A stretch of DNA of 64,000 nucleotides, from positions 62,001 to 126,000 of the forward strand of contig NZ_JAAKXW010000001.1 of NCBI RefSeq assembly GCF_011752045.1, given 5' to 3'. A model generated the notes under the pieces. It searched no databases. It was not told the DNA's origin and saw only the letters and a list, made by a program, of their open reading frames with translations. Position numbers and translations under genes: made by a program. Each line of letters starts with the position of its first letter. Position 1 is the first letter of the stretch. Origin of the DNA: Microbacterium hydrocarbonoxydans. GTDB lineage: Bacteria > Actinomycetota > Actinomycetes > Actinomycetales > Microbacteriaceae. Below are positions 7,971 through 16,200 of this stretch, piece by piece.

Positions 7971-9071
7971 TCAGGCCGCGCGCACCGTCGCCGCGCGGGC
8001 CAGGTCGCGCAGGGCGCTGACCGCCGCATCGTCGAGGCGGGCACCGGACAGGGCGCGGTCGGCCTCGGTCGCGTACTCGTCGATCATCGCCTCGACGCGG
8101 TCCAGAGCTCCGGAGCCCGTGATCGTGGCCTGCAGGAAGGCGACCTGCTGGTCGGAGAGCCCAGTGTCGCCCAGCATCTCGTCGAGGAGGTTCCTCGCGG
8201 ACGGATCGAGGCCCTGGCGGGCGAGCGCGACGAGGACCGTGCGCTTGCCCTCGCGCAGGTCGTCTCCGGCGGGCTTGCCGGTGACTGCGGCGTCGCCGAA
8301 GACGCCGAGCACGTCGTCGCGGAGCTGGAAGGCCATCCCCAGCGGGTGGCCGAACCGTCTCAGCGCACCGAGCTGGTCGTCGTCGGCGCCGGCGAGTGCG
8401 GCGCCGAGCACCAGCGGCTGCTCGATGCTGTATCGGGCGGACTTCAGGGAGACGACCCGGAGCGCCCTCTCGACGTGGGAGTCGGACGCGTTCACGCTCC
8501 ACGCGGACTCCTCCGCGATGTCGAGGAACTGCCCCGTCGTCACGTCACGGCGCATCCGGCCGTACTCGCGCCGCACGGACGAAGCGGTGGTGAGATCGGC
8601 GAGGGCGTCCTCCAGGAGGTCGTCGCTCCAGGCGACGAGCAGATCACCGAGGAGGATCGCCGCCGAGCGTCCGAACGCCGCCGCGTCACCCGCCCAGCGC
8701 GCCTCGGCATGGGAGGCCTCGAGCGACCGGTGCGCGGCCGGCCGCCCGCGGCGGGTGTCCGAGTTGTCGATGAGGTCGTCGTGCACCAGCGCCGCCGACT
8801 GGAAGATCTCCAGGGCCGCACAGACGTCCCAGAGCGCGGTCGGCTCGGTGACGCTCTGGTCGCGGAAGCGGGCGACCGTCTGCCATCCGGCGTGGCAGAA
8901 TCTCGCCCGCAGCCGCTTCCCGCCGACGAGCGTGTCGGCGGCCGCGGCCAGCAGCGCGGCGGCATCCGGGCCGTACTCGACGGACTCGGCGCGCATCCGG
9001 GCGAGGAAGAGATCCAGGCGCCCGGCGACGGCCTCGGAGACGGGGGTGGGGGACGGCACGACTCCCAGCAT
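7971..9071 (-). CDS. Polyprenyl diphosphate synthase (geranylgeranyl/heptaprenyl type)
   Basis: A 366-residue trans-prenyltransferase that extends allylic diphosphates with isopentenyl diphosphate. The first Asp-rich motif is DDLIDNSDTRRG near residue 99, and the second is QLRDDVLGVFGDAAVTGKP with the following KRTVL lysine block. Products of this family feed carotenoid, menaquinone or undecaprenyl carrier synthesis; chain length cannot be assigned. The homologous spot in M. tuberculosis (Rv2173, idsA2) is also near the Rv2175c/pknL pair. It converges on the Rv2175c-type gene with a 29 nt gap. The ATG at 9069-9071 lacks an obvious ribosome binding site. Confidence 0.88.
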   Translation of the reverse strand: MLGVVPSPTPVSEAVAGRLDLFLARMRAESVEYGPDAAALLAAAADTLVGGKRLRARFCHAGWQTVARFRDQSVTEPTALWDVCAALEIFQSAALVHDDLIDNSDTRRGRPAAHRSLEASHAEARWAGDAAAFGRSAAILLGDLLVAWSDDLLEDALADLTTASSVRREYGRMRRDVTTGQFLDIAEESAWSVNASDSHVERALRVVSLKSARYSIEQPLVLGAALAGADDDQLGALRRFGHPLGMAFQLRDDVLGVFGDAAVTGKPAGDDLREGKRTVLVALARQGLDPSARNLLDEMLGDTGLSDQQVAFLQATITGSGALDRVEAMIDEYATEADRALSGARLDDAAVSALRDLARAATVRAA

Positions 9072-9122
9072 ACGTAAAGGTGATCGGGCCCTGAACGGCT
9101 AGCCCGCACCCCCTGGCGCGCG

Positions 9123-9128
9123 TAGAAT
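9123..9128 (+). promoter_or_regulatory. -10 element upstream of the DUF3040 gene
   Basis: TAGAAT lies 29 nt before the ATG at 9157, with the purine-rich GAGGGGG ribosome binding site between them. Confidence 0.5.
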
Positions 9129-9156
9129 AGGTGGACGAATACCCGAGGGGGACGAA

Positions 9157-9531
9157 ATGCCACTCTCCGAACAGGAGCAGCGTCTGCTCGACGAGATGGA
9201 ACGCCATCTCCTTCACAATGACGCCGATGTCGTGAGCGCGCCTACGGGAGACCGTGCGCTGAGCTACCGGAACCTCGTGTACGGTGCCCTCCTCCTCCTC
9301 GCCGGTGTCGGCGGATTGATCGTCGGCGTCGTGCTCGGCGATGTCTGGGGCGTCGTCGTCGGGGTCGTCGGCTTCGCCGCGATGCTCGGCGGCGTGATGT
9401 TCGCCGTCACCCCGGTCCGTCGTCCGGCGTCCGCCGCTGCCCCGCGCGAACGCGCGCCGAAGCCGCAGGGGTCCGCCTCTTTCATGGATCGCATGAACGA
9501 CCGCTGGGATCGCCGCCAGGACGGTCGCTGA
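9157..9531 (+). CDS. DUF3040 membrane protein
   Basis: A 124-residue small membrane protein. An N-terminal amphipathic segment (PLSEQEQRLLDEMERHLL), typical of DUF3040, is followed by two closely spaced transmembrane helices (YGALLLLAGVGGLIVGVVLG and VWGVVVGVVGFAAMLGGVMF) and a basic, disordered C-terminus. DUF3040 proteins are widespread in Actinobacteria next to mraZ, but no function is established. ATG is preceded by GAGGGGGACGAA. Its terminator separates it from the dcw transcription unit. Confidence 0.85.
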   Translation: MPLSEQEQRLLDEMERHLLHNDADVVSAPTGDRALSYRNLVYGALLLLAGVGGLIVGVVLGDVWGVVVGVVGFAAMLGGVMFAVTPVRRPASAAAPRERAPKPQGSASFMDRMNDRWDRRQDGR

Positions 9532-9550
9532 CCTCCCACCACTTCTTCTC

Positions 9551-9583
9551 GAAGGCCCGGATGCTCTGAGCATCCGGGCCTTC
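9551..9583 (+). terminator. Intrinsic terminator after the DUF3040 gene
   Basis: A perfect 15 bp stem (GAAGGCCCGGATGCT with AGCATCCGGGCCTTC) closes a CTG loop and is followed by TTCGTCGT. It isolates the dcw promoter region from upstream transcription. Confidence 0.85.
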
Positions 9584-9620
9584 GTCGTATGGGGGGGCGC
9601 CGGGCGGATCGCCGCGTGTC

Positions 9621-9658
9621 CTCCACTCGCCCTCCACCGGCTCTCCACTCCGTTCCAC
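9621..9658 (-). promoter_or_regulatory. Reverse-orientation array of four GTGGAG-like boxes (candidate MraZ sites)
   Basis: CTCCAC occurs at 9621, 9632 and 9643 and TTCCAC at 9653, so the minus strand carries four GTGGAG/GTGGAA boxes spaced 11, 11 and 10 bp. This is about one helical turn, as expected for a multimeric MraZ ring contacting one DNA face. The array is the mirror of the array at 9731. Its role is inferred. Confidence 0.5.
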
Positions 9659-9673
9659 CGCGGAATTCCGCGG
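9658..9673. repeat. 16-bp perfect palindrome in the mraZ control region
   Basis: CCGCGGAATTCCGCGG is a perfect palindrome between the two oppositely oriented box arrays. The flanking CCAC (9655-9658) and GTGG (9676-9679) extend the rough symmetry. It could be an operator for a dimeric regulator or a symmetry centre for MraZ; nothing in the sequence decides. Confidence 0.5.
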
Positions 9674-9730
9674 AAGTGGCGGGAGTGAGGGGGCGCTCAT
9701 GCCGAGGATCTGCGCATTTGTCGTAGGAAA

Positions 9731-9756
9731 GTGGAGGGAAGTGGAGTAAAGTGGGG
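9731..9756 (+). promoter_or_regulatory. Direct-repeat MraZ operator in front of mraZ
   Basis: GTGGAG at 9731, GTGGAG at 9741 and GTGGGG at 9751 are spaced exactly 10 bp, with A-rich GAA/AAA between them. MraZ proteins are known to bind several short TGG-containing direct repeats at about 10 bp spacing in front of mraZ. The array sits 41-66 nt before the mraZ ATG, consistent with autoregulation of the whole dcw operon. Confidence 0.75.
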
Positions 9757-9796
9757 CGCACCTCGAGTTGGCCGGACGGAGAGGGGGTGAAGGCCG

Positions 9797-10228
9797 ATGC
9801 TGCTGGGGACGCACTCACCGAAGCTGGACGACAAGGGGCGGGTCATCCTCCCCGCGAAGTTCCGCGAGGATCTCGGCGGCGGCGTGGTCGTCACCCGAGG
9901 CCAGGAGCGCTGCCTCTACGTCTTCAGCACGGCCGAGTTCGAGTCCATGCACGAGCGGATCCGCCAGGCTCCGCTCGCCAACAAGCAGGCGCGTGACTTC
10001 ATGCGCATGTTCCTCTCCGGTGCCAGTGCGGAGATGCCAGACAGCCAGAACCGCATCACCATCCCCGCGCACCTCCGCCAGTACGCGGGGCTGCAGAAGG
10101 AGCTCATCGTCACCGGAGTCGGCGCGCACGCCGAGATCTGGGACGCGGAGAGCTGGAACGACTACCTCGCCGCCGGCGAGGAGGCCTATTCCGAGCTGGA
10201 GCAGGAGGTGATTCCGGGCCTGTTCTGA
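9797..10228 (+). CDS. mraZ: Transcriptional regulator MraZ
   Basis: A 143-residue double-SpoVT/AbrB-like protein. The two repeats are visible as [23 protein letters not shown] (about residues 2-24) and [19 protein letters not shown] (about 77-95), each with the conserved D-x-(K/Q)-x-R-(V/I)-x-(L/I)-P-A core. MraZ forms a ring that binds repeats in front of its own gene and represses the dcw operon. It is the first gene of the cluster and ends 102 nt before the rsmH ATG. The GAGAGGGGGTGAAGG ribosome binding region precedes the ATG. Confidence 0.95.
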   Translation: MLLGTHSPKLDDKGRVILPAKFREDLGGGVVVTRGQERCLYVFSTAEFESMHERIRQAPLANKQARDFMRMFLSGASAEMPDSQNRITIPAHLRQYAGLQKELIVTGVGAHAEIWDAESWNDYLAAGEEAYSELEQEVIPGLF

Positions 10229-10329
10229 CCACGGCTGTGATGCCCCGCCGCTCCCGCCCCGACACACTTCCCCGGTGCCGGGTCGCGAAGCGGAGGGGGA
10301 TCAGAGCCGAAGGTCACCCGAGAAAGATC

Positions 10330-11268
10330 ATGAACCTCCGAGACATCCACACCCCCGTCCTGCTCGAGCGCTGCATCGAGCTCCTCGCTCCCGCCCTTCA
10401 GGCGGACGGAGCGGTGCTCGTCGACGCCACCCTCGGCATGGGCGGGCACTCCGAGGCTCTGCTGGAGCGCTTCCCGAACATCCGCCTCATCGGCCTCGAC
10501 CGCGACACCGACGCCCTCCGCATCGCGGGGGAGCGTCTCGCCCGCTTCAAGGACCGCGTCACGCTGGTGCACACGGTGTACGACGAGATCGGGCTGCACG
10601 CGCAGGGCGCAGCCGGCATCCTCTTCGACCTGGGTGTCTCCTCCCTGCAGCTGGACGAGGCGGAGCGCGGCTTCGCCTACTCCAAGGACGCACCGCTGGA
10701 CATGCGGATGGACCAGACCAAGGGCGTCACGGCCGCTGAGGTCATCGCCACCTACAGCGAGGGCAACCTCCGGCGGATCTTCGAGCGCTACGGCGAGGAG
10801 AAGCTCGCCGGCCGCTATGCGCGCTTCATCATCGAGGCGCGGCAGAAGAAGCCGATCACGCGCTCCGGTGAGCTCGTGGAGATCCTCGTCGCGGCGACTC
10901 CGGCCGCCGCGCAGCGCGCAGGCCACCCGGCCAAGCGAGTGTTCCAGGCGCTGCGCATCGAGGTCAACGCCGAGCTCAACGTGCTGGCCGACGCGATCCC
11001 CGCCGCCATGGACGCCCTCGCCGTCGGCGGGCGCATCGTCGTGATGTCGTACCAGTCGCTCGAGGATCGTCTGGTCAAGCAGGCGTTCGCCGCCGGTGCG
11101 GCCTCGACGGCCCCGAAGGGCCTCCCTGTCGAGCTCCCCGAGCACGCGCCCCGGTTCCGCATCGTGACGCGCGGCGCCGAACTCGCGGACGACGAGGAGC
11201 GCGCACGCAACCCGCGGGCGATCCCGGTGCGGCTCCGTGCCGCGGAGAAGGTGAGGGAGAGCGCATGA
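10330..11268 (+). CDS. rsmH: 16S rRNA m4C1402 methyltransferase RsmH
   Basis: The 312-residue SAM-dependent enzyme methylates N4 of C1402 in 16S rRNA. The SAM-binding segments are [18 protein letters not shown] near residue 35 and [13 protein letters not shown]; the C-terminal block has the expected [17 protein letters not shown] 10330 was preferred over upstream in-frame starts because the family begins with the [13 protein letters not shown] segment a few residues later and GAGAAAG precedes it. It overlaps ftsL by 4 nt (ATGA), so the two are translationally coupled. Confidence 0.95.
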   Translation: MNLRDIHTPVLLERCIELLAPALQADGAVLVDATLGMGGHSEALLERFPNIRLIGLDRDTDALRIAGERLARFKDRVTLVHTVYDEIGLHAQGAAGILFDLGVSSLQLDEAERGFAYSKDAPLDMRMDQTKGVTAAEVIATYSEGNLRRIFERYGEEKLAGRYARFIIEARQKKPITRSGELVEILVAATPAAAQRAGHPAKRVFQALRIEVNAELNVLADAIPAAMDALAVGGRIVVMSYQSLEDRLVKQAFAAGAASTAPKGLPVELPEHAPRFRIVTRGAELADDEERARNPRAIPVRLRAAEKVRESA

Positions 11269-11828
11269 GCCTCAACGTCGCCCGCAAGCCGCAGGCGGTG
11301 CCGGCGCCCCCCGCCCGCACCCCCCGCCGACGGCTGGAGCCGGTCGTCACCCCGACCGTCCGTCGCCGGCCCAAGCTCGCCTACGCGCTCGTCGCGCTCG
11401 GCGGCGCGATGGCCATCGGCGCGGCGCAGATCGGGCTCTCCCTCGCGATCACCCAGGACTCGTTCACGCTCGCCTCGCTGTCCTCGCAGCAGAACGAGCT
11501 GAACCTGCAGACCCAGGCGCTCCAGGAGGAGCTCACAGGGCTCAGCTCCCCGCAGGCCCTCGCCGCGAGCGCTGCAGGCCTCGGCATGGTCGTGGCGGGA
11601 TCCCCCTCCTACCTCCGCCTCAGCGACGGCGCCGTGTTCGGGGCGGGCAGCGGTGCCGCAGGCACCTCGACCATCGATCCCACCGGAGCCGGAGCGGTGG
11701 GCAACGCCCTGCTGCAGCCGGTCGAGAAGGAGACCGCCGCCGAGGACGCCGGCACGGCGACCGAGCAGGGCACGGATCCGCTCCCGCCGGCGATCGCCGA
11801 CGGACTCCCGAGCCCCACCACCCGATAG
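11265..11828 (+). CDS. ftsL: FtsL-like septum-site membrane protein
   Basis: A 187-residue bitopic protein. A basic cytosolic tail is followed by one helix ([21 protein letters not shown], about residues 37-58) and a coiled-coil-like segment ([25 protein letters not shown]). The C-terminal 80 residues are Gly/Ala/Thr-rich and probably disordered. Sequence conservation in FtsL is low, so the call rests on topology, coiled coil and position between rsmH and ftsI. In the divisome FtsL pairs with FtsB-like DivIC and FtsQ to activate FtsWI. Four-base overlap with rsmH. Confidence 0.75.
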   Translation: MSLNVARKPQAVPAPPARTPRRRLEPVVTPTVRRRPKLAYALVALGGAMAIGAAQIGLSLAITQDSFTLASLSSQQNELNLQTQALQEELTGLSSPQALAASAAGLGMVVAGSPSYLRLSDGAVFGAGSGAAGTSTIDPTGAGAVGNALLQPVEKETAAEDAGTATEQGTDPLPPAIADGLPSPTTR

Positions 11829-11872
11829 CAGAAGACACACGACGAACGACACGAGCCCGACGGAGACGGACC

Positions 11873-13651
11873 ATGACGACCAGAGCCACCCGCGGCCCGC
11901 GGCGACGCACCGTCGTCGCGCTGGCGGTCATCCTCGCGATCCTCGCCGCTTTCATCGTGCGTCTCGTGGACATCCAGGTCGTCCGCGCGGACGCGCACGT
12001 CAGCGAGTCGCTCGTCCACCTCGGCGCGGGGACGACCATTCCCGGGCAGCGCGGTTCGATCGTCGACGCCAACGGCACGATCCTCGCGGAGAGCAAACTC
12101 GTCTACGACGCGCAGCTCAGCCCGCAGGTCATCAGGCTCCTCGAGGAAGACGAGGACAACCCGCCGAAGGTTCCCTGGGCGGAGGCGTCCGAACGGATCG
12201 CCGAGGTCATCGGCCTGGATGCCGAGAAGCTGCGCGCTGACATCGCGGCGGTGCTCGCGGATGACCCGGACACGCAGTACTTCCCGCTCGCCAAGGGGCT
12301 CAACACCGAGCAGTTCATCGCCCTGCGCGACCTCAGACTGCGGTACCTGCACTTCGAGTCCCGCGAGACCCGCGTGTACCCGAACGGCGCCGTGGCCGGC
12401 AACCTGCTCGGCTTCCTCGACGGGACCGGTACCGCGCAGGCGGGCATCGAGCAGATGGAGTCGCAGTGCCTCGCGCCGGTCGACGGCCAGGAGAGCTACC
12501 GGATCGGCAAGGACGGGGTCGTCATCCCGGGCAGCGAGCGCACGGTCGATGCCGTGGACGGCGGCACCGTGGAGCTGACGATCAACAGCGATCTGCAGTG
12601 GTACCTCACGCAGATGATCAGCGAGGAAGCGCAGGCGCAGGGGGCGCAGGGCGGCACCGCCTTCGTGGTCGAGGTGAAGACCGGGAAGATCCGCGCAGCA
12701 GCCGAATGGCCCTACATGGACCCGAACGACCTCGACTCGTCGACCCCGGAGACTCGTAAGAACAAGATCTTCAGCTACGAGTTCGAGCCCGGATCCACAT
12801 TCAAGGCGGTCACCGCCGCCGCCGTCATGGAGGGCGCCGGCGTCACGCCGCTGAGTCCCACCGTCTCCGCCTCGTCGCATGAGAAGTTCCCGAACGGCGC
12901 CGTGATCAACGACGCATTCGTGCACCCCGCCTTCAACTACACGCTCGCCGGGGCGCTGATCGACTCGTCGAACGTCGCGCTGTCGAAGTTCGGCACGATG
13001 GTGAGCCCGGACGTGCGCTACGACTATCTGCAGCGCTTCGGGGTCGGCGACGTGACGGTCGGCTTCCCCGAGGAGTACGACGGCTCGGTGCACCCCACCA
13101 GCGAATGGGACAACCAGTCGCTCTACACCACCACGTTCGGTCAGTACTTCACCGTCACCGTGCCACAGGTCGCCGGCGCCTACCAGGCGATCGCGAACGG
13201 CGGGGAGAAGATCGACCTCTCGCTCATCGAGTCCTGCACGAAGGCCGACGGCACCGTGACCGAGACGGCAGCCCCGGAGCACGAGCAGATCATCGAACCG
13301 CAGACCGCGGCCGATCTCACCCGGATGCTGGAGAACGTCGCCGTGCAGGGCGGCAACGCCGAGCGCATCCAGGTGCCGGGCTACCGGGTGACCAGCAAGA
13401 CCGGTACGGCGCAGATCTCGGACGGCAACGGCAACTACAAGTCCGGGGTGTACTACACCAGCATGATCGGGTTCGCGCCCGTCGACGACCCGCAGTACGT
13501 CGTGATGGTCACTCTCGATCAGCCGACTAGAGTTACATCGTCCGCGGCGACCGCGTCGGCCTTCCAGAAGGCGATGACGCAGGTCATGAAGACCTACCGC
13601 GTGATGCCGTCCAGCATCCCGATGGACGCCCTGCTTCCGAAGTACGAATAG
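11873..13651 (+). CDS. ftsI: Septal peptidoglycan transpeptidase (FtsI/PBP3)
   Basis: A 592-residue class B penicillin-binding protein that crosslinks septal peptidoglycan. Residues about 12-30 form the membrane anchor (VVALAVILAILAAFIVRLV), followed by the pedestal beginning at PGQRGSIVDANG. The three transpeptidase motifs are intact: STFK with Ser308 and Lys311, SSN at 365-367, and KTGT at 509-512. No PASTA domain follows; the protein ends soon after the catalytic fold. It lies between ftsL and murF in dcw order and would pair with FtsW. ATG is preceded by CGGAGACGGACC. Confidence 0.94.
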   Translation: MTTRATRGPRRRTVVALAVILAILAAFIVRLVDIQVVRADAHVSESLVHLGAGTTIPGQRGSIVDANGTILAESKLVYDAQLSPQVIRLLEEDEDNPPKVPWAEASERIAEVIGLDAEKLRADIAAVLADDPDTQYFPLAKGLNTEQFIALRDLRLRYLHFESRETRVYPNGAVAGNLLGFLDGTGTAQAGIEQMESQCLAPVDGQESYRIGKDGVVIPGSERTVDAVDGGTVELTINSDLQWYLTQMISEEAQAQGAQGGTAFVVEVKTGKIRAAAEWPYMDPNDLDSSTPETRKNKIFSYEFEPGSTFKAVTAAAVMEGAGVTPLSPTVSASSHEKFPNGAVINDAFVHPAFNYTLAGALIDSSNVALSKFGTMVSPDVRYDYLQRFGVGDVTVGFPEEYDGSVHPTSEWDNQSLYTTTFGQYFTVTVPQVAGAYQAIANGGEKIDLSLIESCTKADGTVTETAAPEHEQIIEPQTAADLTRMLENVAVQGGNAERIQVPGYRVTSKTGTAQISDGNGNYKSGVYYTSMIGFAPVDDPQYVVMVTLDQPTRVTSSAATASAFQKAMTQVMKTYRVMPSSIPMDALLPKYE

Positions 13652-13678
13652 CCGGCACCCGCCGCGCCTGGAGATGTC

Positions 13679-15091
13679 ATGATCGCCCTGTCGCTCGCTG
13701 AGATCGCCGCCATCACCGGCGGTGAACTGCGCCTCGCCGGAACGGATACGGCGGACACCGTCGTCGACGGCGTCGTCGACACCGACTCGCGCACTATGGC
13801 GCCCGGGTCGATCTTCGTGGCCAAGCCCGGCGCGGAGACGGACGGACACCGGTTCGTCGGCTCCGCCGTGGCGGCGGGCGCCGTTCTCGCGATCGTCGAG
13901 CACGCGGTCGAGGAGCAGGTGACGCAGATCGTCGTGGCCGACGTCGTCGAGGCCCTCGCGGATCTCGCCCGCGAGGTCGTCGCGCGCGTGCGCGCGGGCG
14001 GAGACCTGAAGATCATCGGCATCACCGGCTCGAACGGCAAGACGACGACGAAGAACTTCCTCGCCCGGATCCTCCAGGACGAGGGCGAGACCGTCGCTCC
14101 GATCAAGTCATTCAACAACGAGGTCGGGGCGCCGGTCACCATGCTCCGCGTGACCCCTGACACCCGCTACCTGGTCAGCGAGTTCGGTGCGGCGGCGCCC
14201 GGCAGCATCGCCCGACTCGCCGGGCTCGTCGAGCCGGACGTCGCGGTCGTGCTCATGGTCGGCATGGCCCACGCCGGCGGCTTCGGGGGCATCGAGGAGA
14301 CGGCGAAGGCGAAGTCGGAGCTGGTCGCCGCGGCTGTGGCCTCCGGCACGGCCGTCCTGAACGTCGACGACCCCCGGGTCGCGGCGATGCGCGAGCTCGC
14401 CGACTCCCGCGGCATGCGCGTCATCGGCTTCGGTCAGAGCGCGGCGGCGGACGTCCGCGCGCACGACCTCGTCGTCTCGGCATCCGGGACGTCCTGCGTG
14501 ATCGAGGCCGGAGGCGAGCGGATGCCGCTCCGCCTGCGCGTGCTCGGCGCCCACCACGTGAACAACGCACTGGCCGCGATCGCTGCCGCCGGTGCGCTCG
14601 GCGTGCCCGCCGCGGACGCGATCAAGCGACTGGAGACCGTGGAGATCGCCGAGCGGTGGCGGATGCAGCCGATGGGCAGCGACCGCGTGCGCATCATCAA
14701 CGACGCCTACAACGCCAGCCCCGACTCGATGGCCGCAGCCCTCCGCACGCTCGCACAGATCACCGGTCCTGGCGAGCGCACCGTCGCCGTGCTCGGCGCG
14801 ATGAGCGAGCTCGGAGAGACCGCGGGGGAGGAGCACGACCGGATCGGCCTGCTCGCCGTGCGGCTGAACATCCAGCGCATCGTCGTGGTCGGCCCGGAGG
14901 CGCGACGCCTCTACATCTCCGCCATCGGCGAGGGATCCTGGGACAGCGAGGCCGTGCACTTCCCCGACCAGGACTCCGCGTTCGAGTACCTGCGCACCGA
15001 GCTCCGCGACGGCGATCGCGTGCTCGTCAAGTCGTCCAACTCCGTGGGCCTCAGGCATCTCGGCGATCGTCTGGGAGAATTGTTCTCGTGA
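13679..15091 (+). CDS. murF: UDP-MurNAc-tripeptide-D-Ala-D-Ala ligase MurF
   Basis: The 470-residue ATP-dependent ligase adds D-Ala-D-Ala to the muramyl tripeptide, the last cytosolic step of the precursor. The ATP loop is GITGSNGKTTTKNF near residue 115. The N-terminal UDP-binding part carries DTDSRTMAPGSIFVA, and the C-terminal Mur ligase domain contains NDAYNASPDSMAAAL. It overlaps mraY by 4 nt (GTGA). The ATG follows GGAGATGTC. Confidence 0.95.
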   Translation: MIALSLAEIAAITGGELRLAGTDTADTVVDGVVDTDSRTMAPGSIFVAKPGAETDGHRFVGSAVAAGAVLAIVEHAVEEQVTQIVVADVVEALADLAREVVARVRAGGDLKIIGITGSNGKTTTKNFLARILQDEGETVAPIKSFNNEVGAPVTMLRVTPDTRYLVSEFGAAAPGSIARLAGLVEPDVAVVLMVGMAHAGGFGGIEETAKAKSELVAAAVASGTAVLNVDDPRVAAMRELADSRGMRVIGFGQSAAADVRAHDLVVSASGTSCVIEAGGERMPLRLRVLGAHHVNNALAAIAAAGALGVPAADAIKRLETVEIAERWRMQPMGSDRVRIINDAYNASPDSMAAALRTLAQITGPGERTVAVLGAMSELGETAGEEHDRIGLLAVRLNIQRIVVVGPEARRLYISAIGEGSWDSEAVHFPDQDSAFEYLRTELRDGDRVLVKSSNSVGLRHLGDRLGELFS

Positions 15092-16200
15092 GGTCTCTCA
15101 TCATGGCGGCGGCGATCTCCCTCGCCTTCACGCTCTTCCTGACTCCCGTCTTCCTCCGGCTCTTCCGGAAGTGGGGCTGGGGGCAGGTCATCCGCACCCC
15201 TGAGGCGATCGAGAACCCCAGCCACGAGGCCAAGCGCGGCACCCCGACGATGGGCGGCGTGATCTTCATCGTCGGCACGATGGTCGGCTACTTCACCGGC
15301 GTCTTCGTCGGCGGGCGGGCACCCGGCATCTCCGCGCTGCTCGTGATCTGGCTGATGATCGGCTTCGGCGCGGTCGGATTCATCGACGACTACATGAAGG
15401 TGCACAGCCAGCGCAGCCTCGGTCTCTCCGGCTGGCGCAAGATCATCGGGCAGCTCCTGGTGATCATCCCGTTCGGCATCGTGGCGCTGAACTTCCCGAA
15501 CAAGTACGACCAGACGCCGGCGACCGGCGCGATCTCGCTGTTCCGGGACATCCCCTGGCTGAACCTCTTCGCGTTCGGCGTGGTGCTCGGCTGGATCCTG
15601 TACCTGGCCTGGATCTCCGTGATCGGCGTCGCGACCTCCAACAGCGTGAACCTCACCGACGGCCTCGACGGCCTCGCCGCCGGTGCGGGGGTCATCGTGG
15701 TCGGCGCGTACAGCCTGATCGCCTTCCGTCAGTACCAGCAGTCCTGCGTCGGCGAGGCGATCGAGAAGGCCGCGATCGGCGGATGCTACGAGGTGCGCGA
15801 TCCGTTCGACCTCGCGATCATCGCCGCGTCCTTCGCCGCGGGACTCATCGGCTTCCTGTGGTGGAACGCTCCCAAGGCGAAGGTCTTCATGGGCGATGTG
15901 GGATCGATGGCGATCGGCGGCGTCGTCACCGCGATGGCGATCCTCACCCGCACGGAGCTGCTGCTCTTCGTGATCGCGGGCGTGTTCGTCCTCGCATCCG
16001 GCTCGGTGATCCTGCAGCGGGCCTACTTCAAGGTCACCCGCGGCAAGCGGCTCTTCCTGATGAGCCCCTTCCATCACCACCTCGAGATGCGCGGCTGGTC
16101 CGAGGTCACCATCGTGGTCCGGATGTGGATCATCGCCGGCCTCCTGGCGGTGTCCGCCGTCGGGCTCTTCTACGTGGAATGGCTGACGCGTGTCGACTGA
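15088..16200 (+). CDS. mraY: Phospho-MurNAc-pentapeptide translocase MraY
   Basis: A 370-residue integral membrane enzyme that attaches phospho-MurNAc-pentapeptide to undecaprenyl phosphate to make lipid I. About ten hydrophobic helices are visible. The catalytic Asp/His blocks are FIDDYMKVHSQRSLGLSGW near residue 98, NLTDGLDGLAAG, and the FHHHLEMRGW segment near the C-terminus. The start GTG overlaps the murF stop; the frame is open far upstream but that part is out-of-frame murF. The gene ends overlapping murD by 11 nt. Confidence 0.95.
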   Translation: MRSLIMAAAISLAFTLFLTPVFLRLFRKWGWGQVIRTPEAIENPSHEAKRGTPTMGGVIFIVGTMVGYFTGVFVGGRAPGISALLVIWLMIGFGAVGFIDDYMKVHSQRSLGLSGWRKIIGQLLVIIPFGIVALNFPNKYDQTPATGAISLFRDIPWLNLFAFGVVLGWILYLAWISVIGVATSNSVNLTDGLDGLAAGAGVIVVGAYSLIAFRQYQQSCVGEAIEKAAIGGCYEVRDPFDLAIIAASFAAGLIGFLWWNAPKAKVFMGDVGSMAIGGVVTAMAILTRTELLLFVIAGVFVLASGSVILQRAYFKVTRGKRLFLMSPFHHHLEMRGWSEVTIVVRMWIIAGLLAVSAVGLFYVEWLTRVD

